Source: Leeuwenhoekiella sp. MAR_2009_132 (lineage in GTDB: Bacteria; Bacteroidota; Bacteroidia; Flavobacteriales; Flavobacteriaceae). Taken from it: a stretch of DNA of 64,000 nt. Position numbers and translations under genes: made by a program. A model generated the notes under the pieces. The model saw nothing but the letters and a program-made list of their open reading frames with translations, ran no database searches and was not told where the DNA came from. Shown one piece after another: positions 55,301-62,712 of the stretch. The stretch spans positions 1,798,001 through 1,862,000 of the forward strand of contig NZ_JHZY01000002.1 in assembly GCF_000687915.1 (NCBI RefSeq), written 5' to 3'. Each line of letters opens with the position of its first letter. Position 1 is the first letter of the stretch.

Positions 55301-56076
55301 GATGCTAATATAGGAAGTGGTATTTTTTGTTGTGAGGGGTATAAATGCTTGTCTAAAGCAAACTTACCTCCGTGCACCCCGTTAGTATACATAGGATGAT
55401 GCATTACTATAAGTGTCGTTTTCTGTTGGTTCTTTTTTATTTCACTTTCTAACTCAACAAAAAGCTTCTCACGATCTTTTATGTTATCACACTTCGTATT
55501 TATTTTAGGGTTTTTATCCCAATCCTCAAGATACCACTGCGTATCTAAAATGATCATATGCACCTTATCATTGAGATCGTAGCTCATTAAAGGGCATCCA
55601 TTTTTAGGTAAAAAAATATCTTCGTTATTTGTAATTTCCTTTAGATAATCTTCTTCTCTATTTAGGCCATTTAAACCATCATTATACCAGTCGTGATTTC
55701 CGGGAATAAAAATTGCCTTGCCCTCATACTCTGTTAATGATTCTACCTGAGCATCTAGTCTGTGTTGTGCAAGAGCTCTACCGGCATCAGACTTAGGTGG
55801 CATTCCTACAGGATAAATATTATCACCTAAAAAGATGGCAAAAGTTCCTTTAGTTTTTTCAGTCTTCAAATAATTTCTAAATAACTCCAGACCTACTGTA
55901 CTTTCTCCTAATTCTGCATCACCTGCATCGCCAATTAGATAGAAGGTATTTTCTATTTCTTTAGAAGAAGGAAAAAGACCCTGCTCAACATCTGCTTTAT
56001 ATCTTGTCGTATAAGTCGCACACGCTGATAAAACAAGGGATGCAAGAAGTGTTAGAACTATGTTATTTTTTGTCAT
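52366..56076 (-). CDS. giant lipoprotein: calcineurin-like phosphoesterase, kinase-like middle region, beta-barrel
   Basis: The 1236-residue protein is a lipoprotein (VLSAC, Cys19). Residues 44-350 form a calcineurin-like phosphoesterase: YLIGDAGDAE (Asp50), GDNIYPVG (84-91), GNHDWYN (126-132), HHPMYTNG near 226-233 and GHEHGLQ near 302-308 give the full metal set. Residues 410-720 are a separate region with QTISLRLQDKSGKEYNMRAL (453-472), a hinge-like LYMIVERP near 555-562, GDWDRHNDQW at 611-620 and PIPRDRDQVF at 636-645. The order resembles the catalytic and metal loops of atypical kinases (PI4K, FAM20 or HipA type). From about 880 a beta-barrel follows, ending in GFGFNF. It is monocistronic and divergent from the HD gene. 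The first and last parts are secure; the kinase reading is inference. Confidence 0.82.
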   Translation of the reverse strand: MTKNNIVLTLLASLVLSACATYTTRYKADVEQGLFPSSKEIENTFYLIGDAGDAELGESTVGLELFRNYLKTEKTKGTFAIFLGDNIYPVGMPPKSDAGRALAQHRLDAQVESLTEYEGKAIFIPGNHDWYNDGLNGLNREEDYLKEITNNEDIFLPKNGCPLMSYDLNDKVHMIILDTQWYLEDWDKNPKINTKCDNIKDREKLFVELESEIKKNQQKTTLIVMHHPMYTNGVHGGKFALDKHLYPSQQKIPLPILASLVTQIRTQGGVSKQDRFNEKYNELMKRIRVLSQSSPKLLFASGHEHGLQYIEHEEVRQIVSGSGSKSSYAYLGNDGLFSSDYEGFSVFTVFKDGSSWVRFFGPNADTGKLELIFQKEVFPPTEINDYSGLTTQFPKTVQASVYNVEDTDKSDVFDKIWGEHYRDVYGKKVTAPVALLDTLYGGLKVVRQGGGHQTISLRLQDKSGKEYNMRALRKSAVQFLQKVVLKQNADVEEDLANTLPESLIQDFYTAAHPYGAFAIPRLSSAVNVLNTNPRLFYVPKQPALKEYNEDYGDQLYMIVERPTEEFDGAVFNYPDDIESTDDILNKLRSDEDNIIDEPAYVRARMFDMLIGDWDRHNDQWRWAEFKDKNGKDVYVPIPRDRDQVFTNFDGAILDIARTLFGAARQFQVYDENLNDIKWFNNAGVKLDRALAQQTDRAEWVAEAAYIKEHITDAVIEDAFNDLPAEVRSGKSIDQIKTSLKGRRDNLVDIANTFYDFLAELQMVTGTDKDDYFEITRENDQTTVKVWRIIDGKKEELIKNRTYLTSETKQLWIYGLDDDDVFEVVGTGRDPIFMRIIGGQNNDVYNIKNGKHLKVYDHESLPNTIEEKGGANFRLTDVYDYNTYNYKKQILRTNIITPAFGYNPDNGISLGLSDVYTVQGFNQNPFSQQHRFKAGYFFATSGFDLSYEGEFAGILNNWNLILGGRYTTPNFALNFFGYGNQTENFDDELGLDYNRVRLSQVEASVGLLKNSDYGSTFSVRALFQGVEIADNELRFVDTVDEVIKDERKIFATLDASYEYHSKDNALAPSRGMDFILNGGLTNSLTETGRRFAYLNPSLGFYNAISANRKLVLKSTARGQFRFGDNTEFYQAAVLGQNTGLRGYRFQRFNGERSFSASGDLRYAFDTFKTGFLPLQVGIFAGYDVGRVWSEYDMNSKIWHDSYGIGFWVNSADALSGTFNLFRSEEGFRVSFGFGFNF

Positions 56077-56123
56077 GAAAATATTATTGGAAATTCTTTT
56101 TTGTACTTTTCCTTCACTTTAAT

Positions 56124-57341
56124 ATGTATAAATATATGCCTGAATCTGAAGAAAATATTTCGAAATCTATCTCAAAAGCAGATCAATTTGTTTTAGAACT
56201 TTTTAAGGAAAAGCTTCCTAATAGCTACTTGTATCACAATTATAATCATACCGCAAGAGTTGTTAAAAGTACTAAAGAAATCGTCGAAAATTCTCAAATT
56301 AATGTTAAACAGAAAGAGGCATTATTACTAGCCGCATGGATGCATGATACTGGTTATGTTGAGAACAGAGAAAATCATGAAGATGCCAGTATTGAGATTG
56401 CAAAAAGGTTCATGACTTCAGAAGAGATCGACTCTGAGGTACAAACTATGGTAGTAGAATTAATTGCTTCTACAAAAATGGGTGTTGAACCTAAAAATGA
56501 CCTGGAGCGTATTCTAAAGGATGCAGATGCTTCTCATTTTGCTAAAGATTATTATGCACAAACCAGTGAATTTTTGAGACAAGAATTAATACTTACTAAT
56601 ACTCAAAAATTCTCTCCAGATGAATGGCGCGAAGAAAATATACAGATGTTTACAAACAAACATCGTTTTTATACAGATTATGCAGCACGCAACTGGAAAA
56701 GCCAAAAAGATGAAAACCTAATTGATCTTCTTAAAAAGGTTAAAAAGAAACGAAAGAAGTATAAAAAAGAAGAAATCAAAGCAAAGCTAAAAGCTAAATA
56801 TAAAGATGAAAGCCCAGATAGAGGTGTACAAACGCTTTATAGAACAACCTTACGGAACCATATAAAATTAAGTGACATTGCAGATACGAAGGCAAACATA
56901 CTACTTTCTGTAAATGCGATTATTATTTCGCTCGCACTGTCTAATATGATTCCTAAATTGGACGCACCAAGTAACCGTCATTTACTAATACCAACTTTAA
57001 TTCTTGTTGTTTTTAGTGTAGCATCTATAATAATGTCTATCCTTTCTACACGCCCTAATGTGACTAGCGGTGAATTTACACGTGAGCAGGTAAAGAAAAA
57101 ACAGGTAAATATTCTATTCTTTGGAAATTTTCATAAAATGAAGTACGATCAATACCAATGGGCGATTAATGAAATCATCTATGATAAAGACTACATCTAT
57201 GAGGCCCTTACTAAAGATTTATATCTATTAGGCGTCGTGCTTAATAAAAAATATATGCTTCTGAGAAAAACCTACACCGTGTTTATGGTAGGTATTATTG
57301 TATCTGTAATCAGTTTTATAATGGCGTTCTGGTTAATCTAG
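56124..57341 (+). CDS. HD-domain phosphohydrolase fused to a Pycsar-type transmembrane effector domain
   Basis: The 405-residue protein has an N-terminal HD domain (about 20-190) with metal ligands His38/His42 (YHNYNHT), His74-Asp75 (WMHDTGY), His85 and Asp133 (LKDADASHF). A highly basic linker (about 203-228) follows. The C-terminus matches the DUF5706/PycTM family: DTKANILLSVNAIIISLALS (254-273), helices near 257-276, 287-306 and 383-404, and LSTRPNVTSGEFT. In Pycsar phage defence this domain disrupts membranes on binding a cyclic pyrimidine nucleotide. Here it is joined to a phosphohydrolase, and no cyclase is nearby, so the ligand is unknown. The last 9 bases overlap the convergent GAF gene. 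An alternative ATG lies at 56136. Confidence 0.82.
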   Translation: MYKYMPESEENISKSISKADQFVLELFKEKLPNSYLYHNYNHTARVVKSTKEIVENSQINVKQKEALLLAAWMHDTGYVENRENHEDASIEIAKRFMTSEEIDSEVQTMVVELIASTKMGVEPKNDLERILKDADASHFAKDYYAQTSEFLRQELILTNTQKFSPDEWREENIQMFTNKHRFYTDYAARNWKSQKDENLIDLLKKVKKKRKKYKKEEIKAKLKAKYKDESPDRGVQTLYRTTLRNHIKLSDIADTKANILLSVNAIIISLALSNMIPKLDAPSNRHLLIPTLILVVFSVASIIMSILSTRPNVTSGEFTREQVKKKQVNILFFGNFHKMKYDQYQWAINEIIYDKDYIYEALTKDLYLLGVVLNKKYMLLRKTYTVFMVGIIVSVISFIMAFWLI

Positions 57342-59705
57342 AATTTCCATTAAATCTTCATACGTAATTGTCTCTTCAGCTCCCTTTCGAGGGAGCTTTG
57401 ACGTATATAAAACCTCAACACGTATCGCTTTTAATCCTACAACTCCCTGAACATCCTCTAGCTCTACATATTCTATTTGTGGGCCCAGATATTCTTTACG
57501 TTGCAGGTACTTAATATAACGCGTGTATTCTTCAGCATCAGAATCCTGAGAATAAATAATCGCAATCTGTCCCTTCTGAGTAACGCGTTGATTTGTACCT
57601 TTTACTAAAGCTTTATCAATACGTTTTTTGATAATTTCATAACGTGCATTGTACGTTCCGTCCACATCAAATTTCTTTTCATCCATTCTATATCTTATAG
57701 ACAGGGTCGTACTAAAAACCAGAATTAAAGATGCTGCATCAAGTTGCAACTCTGCTCCTTCCTGTTTGTGATAGAAATTGTTTTCCATCTCGCACATCGT
57801 GCACAATTGCCATAATCTCAAATTATACAAATAAACCTTATTAAACTTATTATTAGGTGTCATTGATGCACCTATGTAAATGTTATGATCTACACCGTCT
57901 GTCTTATAACGCTCAAAATAATGCGGAAAAATAAGCTGTGCTTCCTGTTGCCTGCGATCTAAGAAAGTTGCCATATTCTGGTTAATCAACTGTACCGTAT
58001 CATCGTAGTTTTTTCGGTTTCTATAAATCAAACCGGTTTCTGTATTTATAGCTTCTTTGTAGGTGTTAATTGCTTCTTTTAATTCGGGGATATTAGTATT
58101 TAAATGATTTAAGAGTGGATTTACTTCAGACTGAAGTAAAGTAAAAACCTCATTCTCTGCACTTGCGTTTAAAGACTTCTCTATATTAAGGGTAAACTCT
58201 TCTATTCTAAATTTTACCTGCTCATAAATAGGCATAGGCGCTACTTCTAAAGCAAGATTTAATATAGAATCTACCATATTAAGCTGAATCAAAATATCTT
58301 TCTGAATTGATTTATTGCGCTCATCTGAAGATCCTACAATATCTATTTGCCCGTATAAAGGATATACATCTTCAAAAGAAATATCTTTAAATGAAGCAAA
58401 TTTACCATCGTCTTGATTGGCTATAAAACGCTTAGCTTCTTCTTCAAAAACCCAGAGAACACTGGGGTGAATACTGGTGCACTCACTTTGAATTACAGCT
58501 TTTATTCTATTTTCTAAATCAAAACGCTTGCGCTCAAGAGTTGATACTATAAATGGCATTACCTCATCAAGCTTTGTTGCATTTAAACTGTGTAATTTAT
58601 TACGCTCGTCTGATGCTAATTCTAGAATACCCAGTAGTTTGTTTCCTTTAGCTATAGGAGCTAAAATACAGCTTTGAATATTTTGACTAAGCAGATTTTC
58701 AGCAAGTAAACTATGTTCACTTTTATCTGCATACTTTTCAGTATCTGGTATTACAAAGTATTTTTTATCACGTACTAAGGCATTATAAGACCCCTCACAC
58801 ATACAATTATTACACTTGCTATTAAGCTCATCATTCAAAATAAAACTTTCGGCAAGATTACCATCCATTTTGACAAAACTGTCATTTTCAGAATTGAATT
58901 CAGTAAAGCCTACCCGTAGGTTGGGAATATTAAAAATGGACTGAAATATTTCAGTAAAATGCTTTACACTACCTTCTTTAAAAGATTTATCAGAAAGCAA
59001 GGTGCTTTTTAAATCAGATATAGAATCATCTATAGTTACATCTGTAAGACTTAAAATTGCAATTCCCTTCATCTTCCAACTTTGCGGTGGAAAATACTTC
59101 TCCCACATCTCAAAATCATCTACATTGGTAATTAATTCTTCTGCTATTTCCTGAGTGATTTCAACAGCATTTTCGGTAGGTTCCAGATATATAAAATCTG
59201 CATTCATCGTCGCCCGGTAGCTTCTCCATATTCCATTTTTATCAGGAATATCATAATACATAGGCTTGATAAAATCTATATCATAATTATAGTATGTATT
59301 CAAAATGATTACACAACCCATTAGATATAACGACTCTTGATCTAGATTACGCAACTCAAAATTAAAATCTGGACCTGCATTTTTTAATATAGAAGAGAAT
59401 CGCTTTGTAGGATTGAACAAAACATTATGAAAAGGAATAGAGGCAGACTTAATTTCATTGCGCGTTAATACAGCAGGAAACAAATTATCGAGCAATATAG
59501 TCGTGGCTTCCTGATATTGATCAAGATTATCAAAATCATCAATACCTTCAATAAGTTCTGGGTAGGAAGCAGCGTAATCAATAATTGACTGCAGATAATT
59601 TTTTGTAATTGTGCTCTTAGATTGTTCCATACGTTTCTCGAGCATCTCTAAAACCTTAGAAAAACTCAATTCAACAATAAATGGAAAATTCTTTAAATCA
59701 TTCAT
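57333..59705 (-). CDS. large GAF-domain protein with CxxCxC cluster
   Basis: From ATG 59705 the soluble protein has 790 residues; a GTG at 59714 would add three. A GAF-type sensory domain is predicted at about 225-395 (ILAPIAKGNKLLGILELAS near 347-365). Just before its core sits a Cys-x2-Cys-x-Cys cluster, KCNNCMCEGSY near 297-307, which could bind metal or an Fe-S cluster. Flanking regions are mainly helical; the C-terminal 200 residues (IRYRMDEKKFDVDGTYNARYE and TQKGQIAIIYSQDSD) match nothing I know. No output domain such as kinase or cyclase is seen. It is tail-to-tail with the HD-PycTM gene, overlapping 9 bases. The 195-base gap upstream has no clear promoter motif. Confidence 0.75.
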   Translation of the reverse strand: MNDLKNFPFIVELSFSKVLEMLEKRMEQSKSTITKNYLQSIIDYAASYPELIEGIDDFDNLDQYQEATTILLDNLFPAVLTRNEIKSASIPFHNVLFNPTKRFSSILKNAGPDFNFELRNLDQESLYLMGCVIILNTYYNYDIDFIKPMYYDIPDKNGIWRSYRATMNADFIYLEPTENAVEITQEIAEELITNVDDFEMWEKYFPPQSWKMKGIAILSLTDVTIDDSISDLKSTLLSDKSFKEGSVKHFTEIFQSIFNIPNLRVGFTEFNSENDSFVKMDGNLAESFILNDELNSKCNNCMCEGSYNALVRDKKYFVIPDTEKYADKSEHSLLAENLLSQNIQSCILAPIAKGNKLLGILELASDERNKLHSLNATKLDEVMPFIVSTLERKRFDLENRIKAVIQSECTSIHPSVLWVFEEEAKRFIANQDDGKFASFKDISFEDVYPLYGQIDIVGSSDERNKSIQKDILIQLNMVDSILNLALEVAPMPIYEQVKFRIEEFTLNIEKSLNASAENEVFTLLQSEVNPLLNHLNTNIPELKEAINTYKEAINTETGLIYRNRKNYDDTVQLINQNMATFLDRRQQEAQLIFPHYFERYKTDGVDHNIYIGASMTPNNKFNKVYLYNLRLWQLCTMCEMENNFYHKQEGAELQLDAASLILVFSTTLSIRYRMDEKKFDVDGTYNARYEIIKKRIDKALVKGTNQRVTQKGQIAIIYSQDSDAEEYTRYIKYLQRKEYLGPQIEYVELEDVQGVVGLKAIRVEVLYTSKLPRKGAEETITYEDLMEILD

Positions 59706-59900
59706 GTTCAGCACAATTTAGTATATAAAGTAGTCAAAAATCTAATGATAATGACTCTTGAGTTAGTCTTTAACAAACAATTAAACTTACAAATACTATC
59801 TTATTAATATTCAAAAGCTGTACGTATATGAAAACCCCGACAAGACCTCTATAAAATTACAAAATCCCGTATATTGCAGCCTAAATTAAAAAAATAACAA

Positions 59901-61043
59901 ATGAATAAATTTTGTTTAGTACTAGCAACTGCGCTTTTACTTATATCTTGTTCTAAAGAAGCTGATTTTAAGATTGTTGGCACAACTCCAGATATTAAAA
60001 ACGGCACCAATGTATTTCTTCAAAAAATAGATGAAAATAACAGACTTGCAAATGTTGATACCACTGTAGTTAAGGAAGGTAAATTCAGTTTTGATCCCGA
60101 TCAGGTAACTAGCCCAGAAATGCTAATTCTAAGTTTTGAAAACTTACAGGGTAATATTATTCTTATTGCTGAAAATTTAGAAATTACTGTTGATGCGTAT
60201 AAAGACAGTTTATATACGTCTAAAATTAAAGGTGGTGCAGAGAATGATTTTTTTAAAGTTTACTATGATGATGTAGTTAGCTCAAATAAAGAAAAGCAAA
60301 AACTACAACAAGAAGGATCTATGGCCATGCAAAGTGGGGACACCTCTAAAGTTGCAGTAATACGTAACGAATTTGAAGCTATAAACAATGCAGATAAACG
60401 CAGACGTATAAAATTAGTAGAAGAGCATCCTGGTGAGTTTGTAAGTGTAATTATCTTATCTGACCTGGTAGGCACACGTATCATTGAGGCTACTGAAGCT
60501 GAGCGCCTTTTTAACAGTCTTGATAAAGGGCTTCAGGAAGCAGACAAAGGTGTAAAATTAAGCGAAATGATTGCGCAGCTGAAGGCAGCAGAAACCGCAG
60601 CTGCTCAGGCAGAAGTAGGCAACAAAGCGCCAGATTTTACAGCTCCCACCCCAGAAGGTTCTCAATTATCTTTAACTGAAGCAATGGGTAAAAAATATAC
60701 AATTATAGATTTCTGGGCTAGCTGGTGTAAACCATGTCGCGAAGAAAATCCTAATGTTGTTGCAGTATATAACAAATACCACGATAAAGGATTAAATATT
60801 ATTAGCGTTTCTCTAGATCGCGCAGAAGCTAAAGAAAAATGGTTAACCGCTATTGAAAATGATCAAATGGATTGGTATCACGTTTCTAATTTAATGGAGT
60901 GGCAAGATCCTGTAGCTCGCAAATATGGAGTAAGTGCAATACCGGCAACTTATTTAATTGACGAGAACGGTATTATCATCGAAAAAAATCTTAGAGGAGA
61001 AGCACTTCAAACCAAAATGCAAGAGCTTTTGGGTCAAAGTTAA
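59901..61043 (+). CDS. TlpA-like thioredoxin lipoprotein with DUF4369-type N-terminal domain
   Basis: The 380-residue lipoprotein (LLLISC, Cys17) begins with a DUF4369-type beta domain (about 20-125: FKIVGTTPDIKNGTNVFLQK ... TVVKEGKFSFD). A helical linker follows, then a thioredoxin/AhpC-TSA domain (about 240-378) with redox motif W275-C276-K-P-C279 and the cis-proline region SAIPATYLIDENG. It faces the periplasm and likely reduces or isomerises cysteines of envelope proteins. Proteins of this design are abundant in Bacteroidota. It is monocistronic, with a perfect terminator after it. Confidence 0.92.
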   Translation: MNKFCLVLATALLLISCSKEADFKIVGTTPDIKNGTNVFLQKIDENNRLANVDTTVVKEGKFSFDPDQVTSPEMLILSFENLQGNIILIAENLEITVDAYKDSLYTSKIKGGAENDFFKVYYDDVVSSNKEKQKLQQEGSMAMQSGDTSKVAVIRNEFEAINNADKRRRIKLVEEHPGEFVSVIILSDLVGTRIIEATEAERLFNSLDKGLQEADKGVKLSEMIAQLKAAETAAAQAEVGNKAPDFTAPTPEGSQLSLTEAMGKKYTIIDFWASWCKPCREENPNVVAVYNKYHDKGLNIISVSLDRAEAKEKWLTAIENDQMDWYHVSNLMEWQDPVARKYGVSAIPATYLIDENGIIIEKNLRGEALQTKMQELLGQS

Positions 61044-61064
61044 TAGCTTAATTTGTGATAAATA

Positions 61065-61095
61065 AAAACGCCTTAATCTATGATTAAGGCGTTTT
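61065..61095. terminator. bidirectional intrinsic terminator
   Basis: Perfect 14-base arms AAAACGCCTTAATC (61065-61078) and GATTAAGGCGTTTT (61082-61095) flank a TAT loop between the convergent TlpA-like and SusD genes. Confidence 0.88.
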
Positions 61096-61131
61096 AGTTT
61101 TAAATATAATTGGCTAATAAAATTTCAATTT

Positions 61132-62700
61132 TTAATTGACATCCCACCAAAGTTTTGTTCCTCCAGTATCAGGACCTTTTAGCAAATTAACAGCTTCATT
61201 GACAGCCTCTCGATTTGAAGAAATCTCGTTAGTTACATAAATCACTCGTTTCATTAAATCTGTCCCTACACCAGCATCTTGATTGTCTGTATTTAATAAT
61301 GGGTAAATTACAGTCTCGTCTGTTCTTCTTAAATCTGCCCAGGATTCCCAAGATTCTGGAAATAATGCCAGGTATTTTTGAACTGCTATTTGTGTGCGTT
61401 GATTAGCTTCATTATCAGACCAGGCTACAGGTTGAGAAACAGGAGGTGTATCTAAGTCTAGATCAGGATACGTATTCTTAATAACAGGAACTACCGGAGT
61501 AGAAGTACCACTTATATAATCCTGAATAGCTTGAGCATCGTCAATATCCCACTGGTTCATAGATAAGCGAATACCTTCTTCATAAAGATCTTGCGCATTA
61601 CCATTCATATTCCAACCATTAAGCGCACCTTCTGCTCTATTAAAGTAAGATTCTGAGGCCATAATAATCTCAATATCTTTAGTCTCCTGGTAATCATTCC
61701 CCAATACAGCATCATTAAATTTTGAAAATGGTGTAGTACCAAACTGGTCGTTTAATCCACCTGCTGGCTGACCTCTATATTCACCATCTGTAGCAGGTAC
61801 AAACCATACTGATAGTCTTGGATCATTGTATCCCTTTAATAAACTTTCCATAGATGCTGTCATAACATAACCCCAGCTATTAACAATCATGTTTAAGTTA
61901 TTTGGAGTTATATTACTCACTTCAAAATAAGCACTCTCAGAATTGTTTAACATTACACCATTTGCAACTGCCAATTCTGCCTGAGTTTTTGCTTTATCTG
62001 GCTGTACATCAGATATTCTCAATGCTAGACGTAGTCGTAAACTATTTCCAAAGACATTCCACTTCTCAATATTACCATCATATATTCTATCTGAAACCTG
62101 AAATAAAGCAGCTGTTGAATTGGTAGAAGCACTTAGTGTTGCATTTGCCTCATCAAGAAGATTAAAGAAATCTTCATACATAGATTCTTGAGAATCGTAA
62201 GGAACAAACTCTTTACCCGATCCTGCTTCTGTATATGGAATAGGACCATAATGGTCTGTCATTTGATTAAACATAAACACTTTCCATATTTTTAAAATCG
62301 CCAGAGCCTCTTCATCACCTGCTGCAGCTTTAAATGCATTATTGAGTGCAGGAACTGCAACTGTGTAAAATCTTAACCATCCACGAGATTCAAAACCTCC
62401 AAAAGCATTACGATCTGTACTAAAACCTGCATTAAGGTACTGCACAAAGGTTGACGACATAATACCCGTAGCTATACCCCAGGTACCTTGATCATCTACT
62501 CCCGGTGAAGAATACGATCCATTATGAATTCCACTATATTGAGCAGCGGCAAAGGCTGCACCGGCAAGACTTGCGTCTAACTGATCTTCAGTTAGCGCAT
62601 TGTCGTTAGTATTAATTTCATCAAAATCTTCTGTACAACCATAAGCTACAGTGGCTAAAATGGCGACAGCAATTGCTTTAAATTTTATATATTTTCTCAT
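61132..62700 (-). CDS. SusD/RagB-family outer-membrane lipoprotein
   Basis: The 522-residue surface lipoprotein (Cys22 in ATVAYGC) captures a ligand and delivers it to its SusC-type partner. The SusD-like family is recognised by the opening DFDEINTNDNAL, the TPR-rich helical core (QMTDHYGPIPYTEAG near 163-177, NSLRLRLALRISD near 225-237) and the C-terminal QKYLALFPESWESWADLRRT near 455-474. It lies 12 bases after the SusC gene, so the pair is co-transcribed. No glycoside hydrolase or peptidase is linked on this side, so the substrate cannot be named. Confidence 0.93.
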   Translation of the reverse strand: MRKYIKFKAIAVAILATVAYGCTEDFDEINTNDNALTEDQLDASLAGAAFAAAQYSGIHNGSYSSPGVDDQGTWGIATGIMSSTFVQYLNAGFSTDRNAFGGFESRGWLRFYTVAVPALNNAFKAAAGDEEALAILKIWKVFMFNQMTDHYGPIPYTEAGSGKEFVPYDSQESMYEDFFNLLDEANATLSASTNSTAALFQVSDRIYDGNIEKWNVFGNSLRLRLALRISDVQPDKAKTQAELAVANGVMLNNSESAYFEVSNITPNNLNMIVNSWGYVMTASMESLLKGYNDPRLSVWFVPATDGEYRGQPAGGLNDQFGTTPFSKFNDAVLGNDYQETKDIEIIMASESYFNRAEGALNGWNMNGNAQDLYEEGIRLSMNQWDIDDAQAIQDYISGTSTPVVPVIKNTYPDLDLDTPPVSQPVAWSDNEANQRTQIAVQKYLALFPESWESWADLRRTDETVIYPLLNTDNQDAGVGTDLMKRVIYVTNEISSNREAVNEAVNLLKGPDTGGTKLWWDVN

Positions 62701-62712
62701 CGTATATTTTTA

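Noticed and set aside
56124..59705. A complete Pycsar anti-phage system
   Set aside because: Only the effector-like membrane domain is present. No uridylate or cytidylate cyclase is encoded in the window, and the GAF protein has no cyclase motif.
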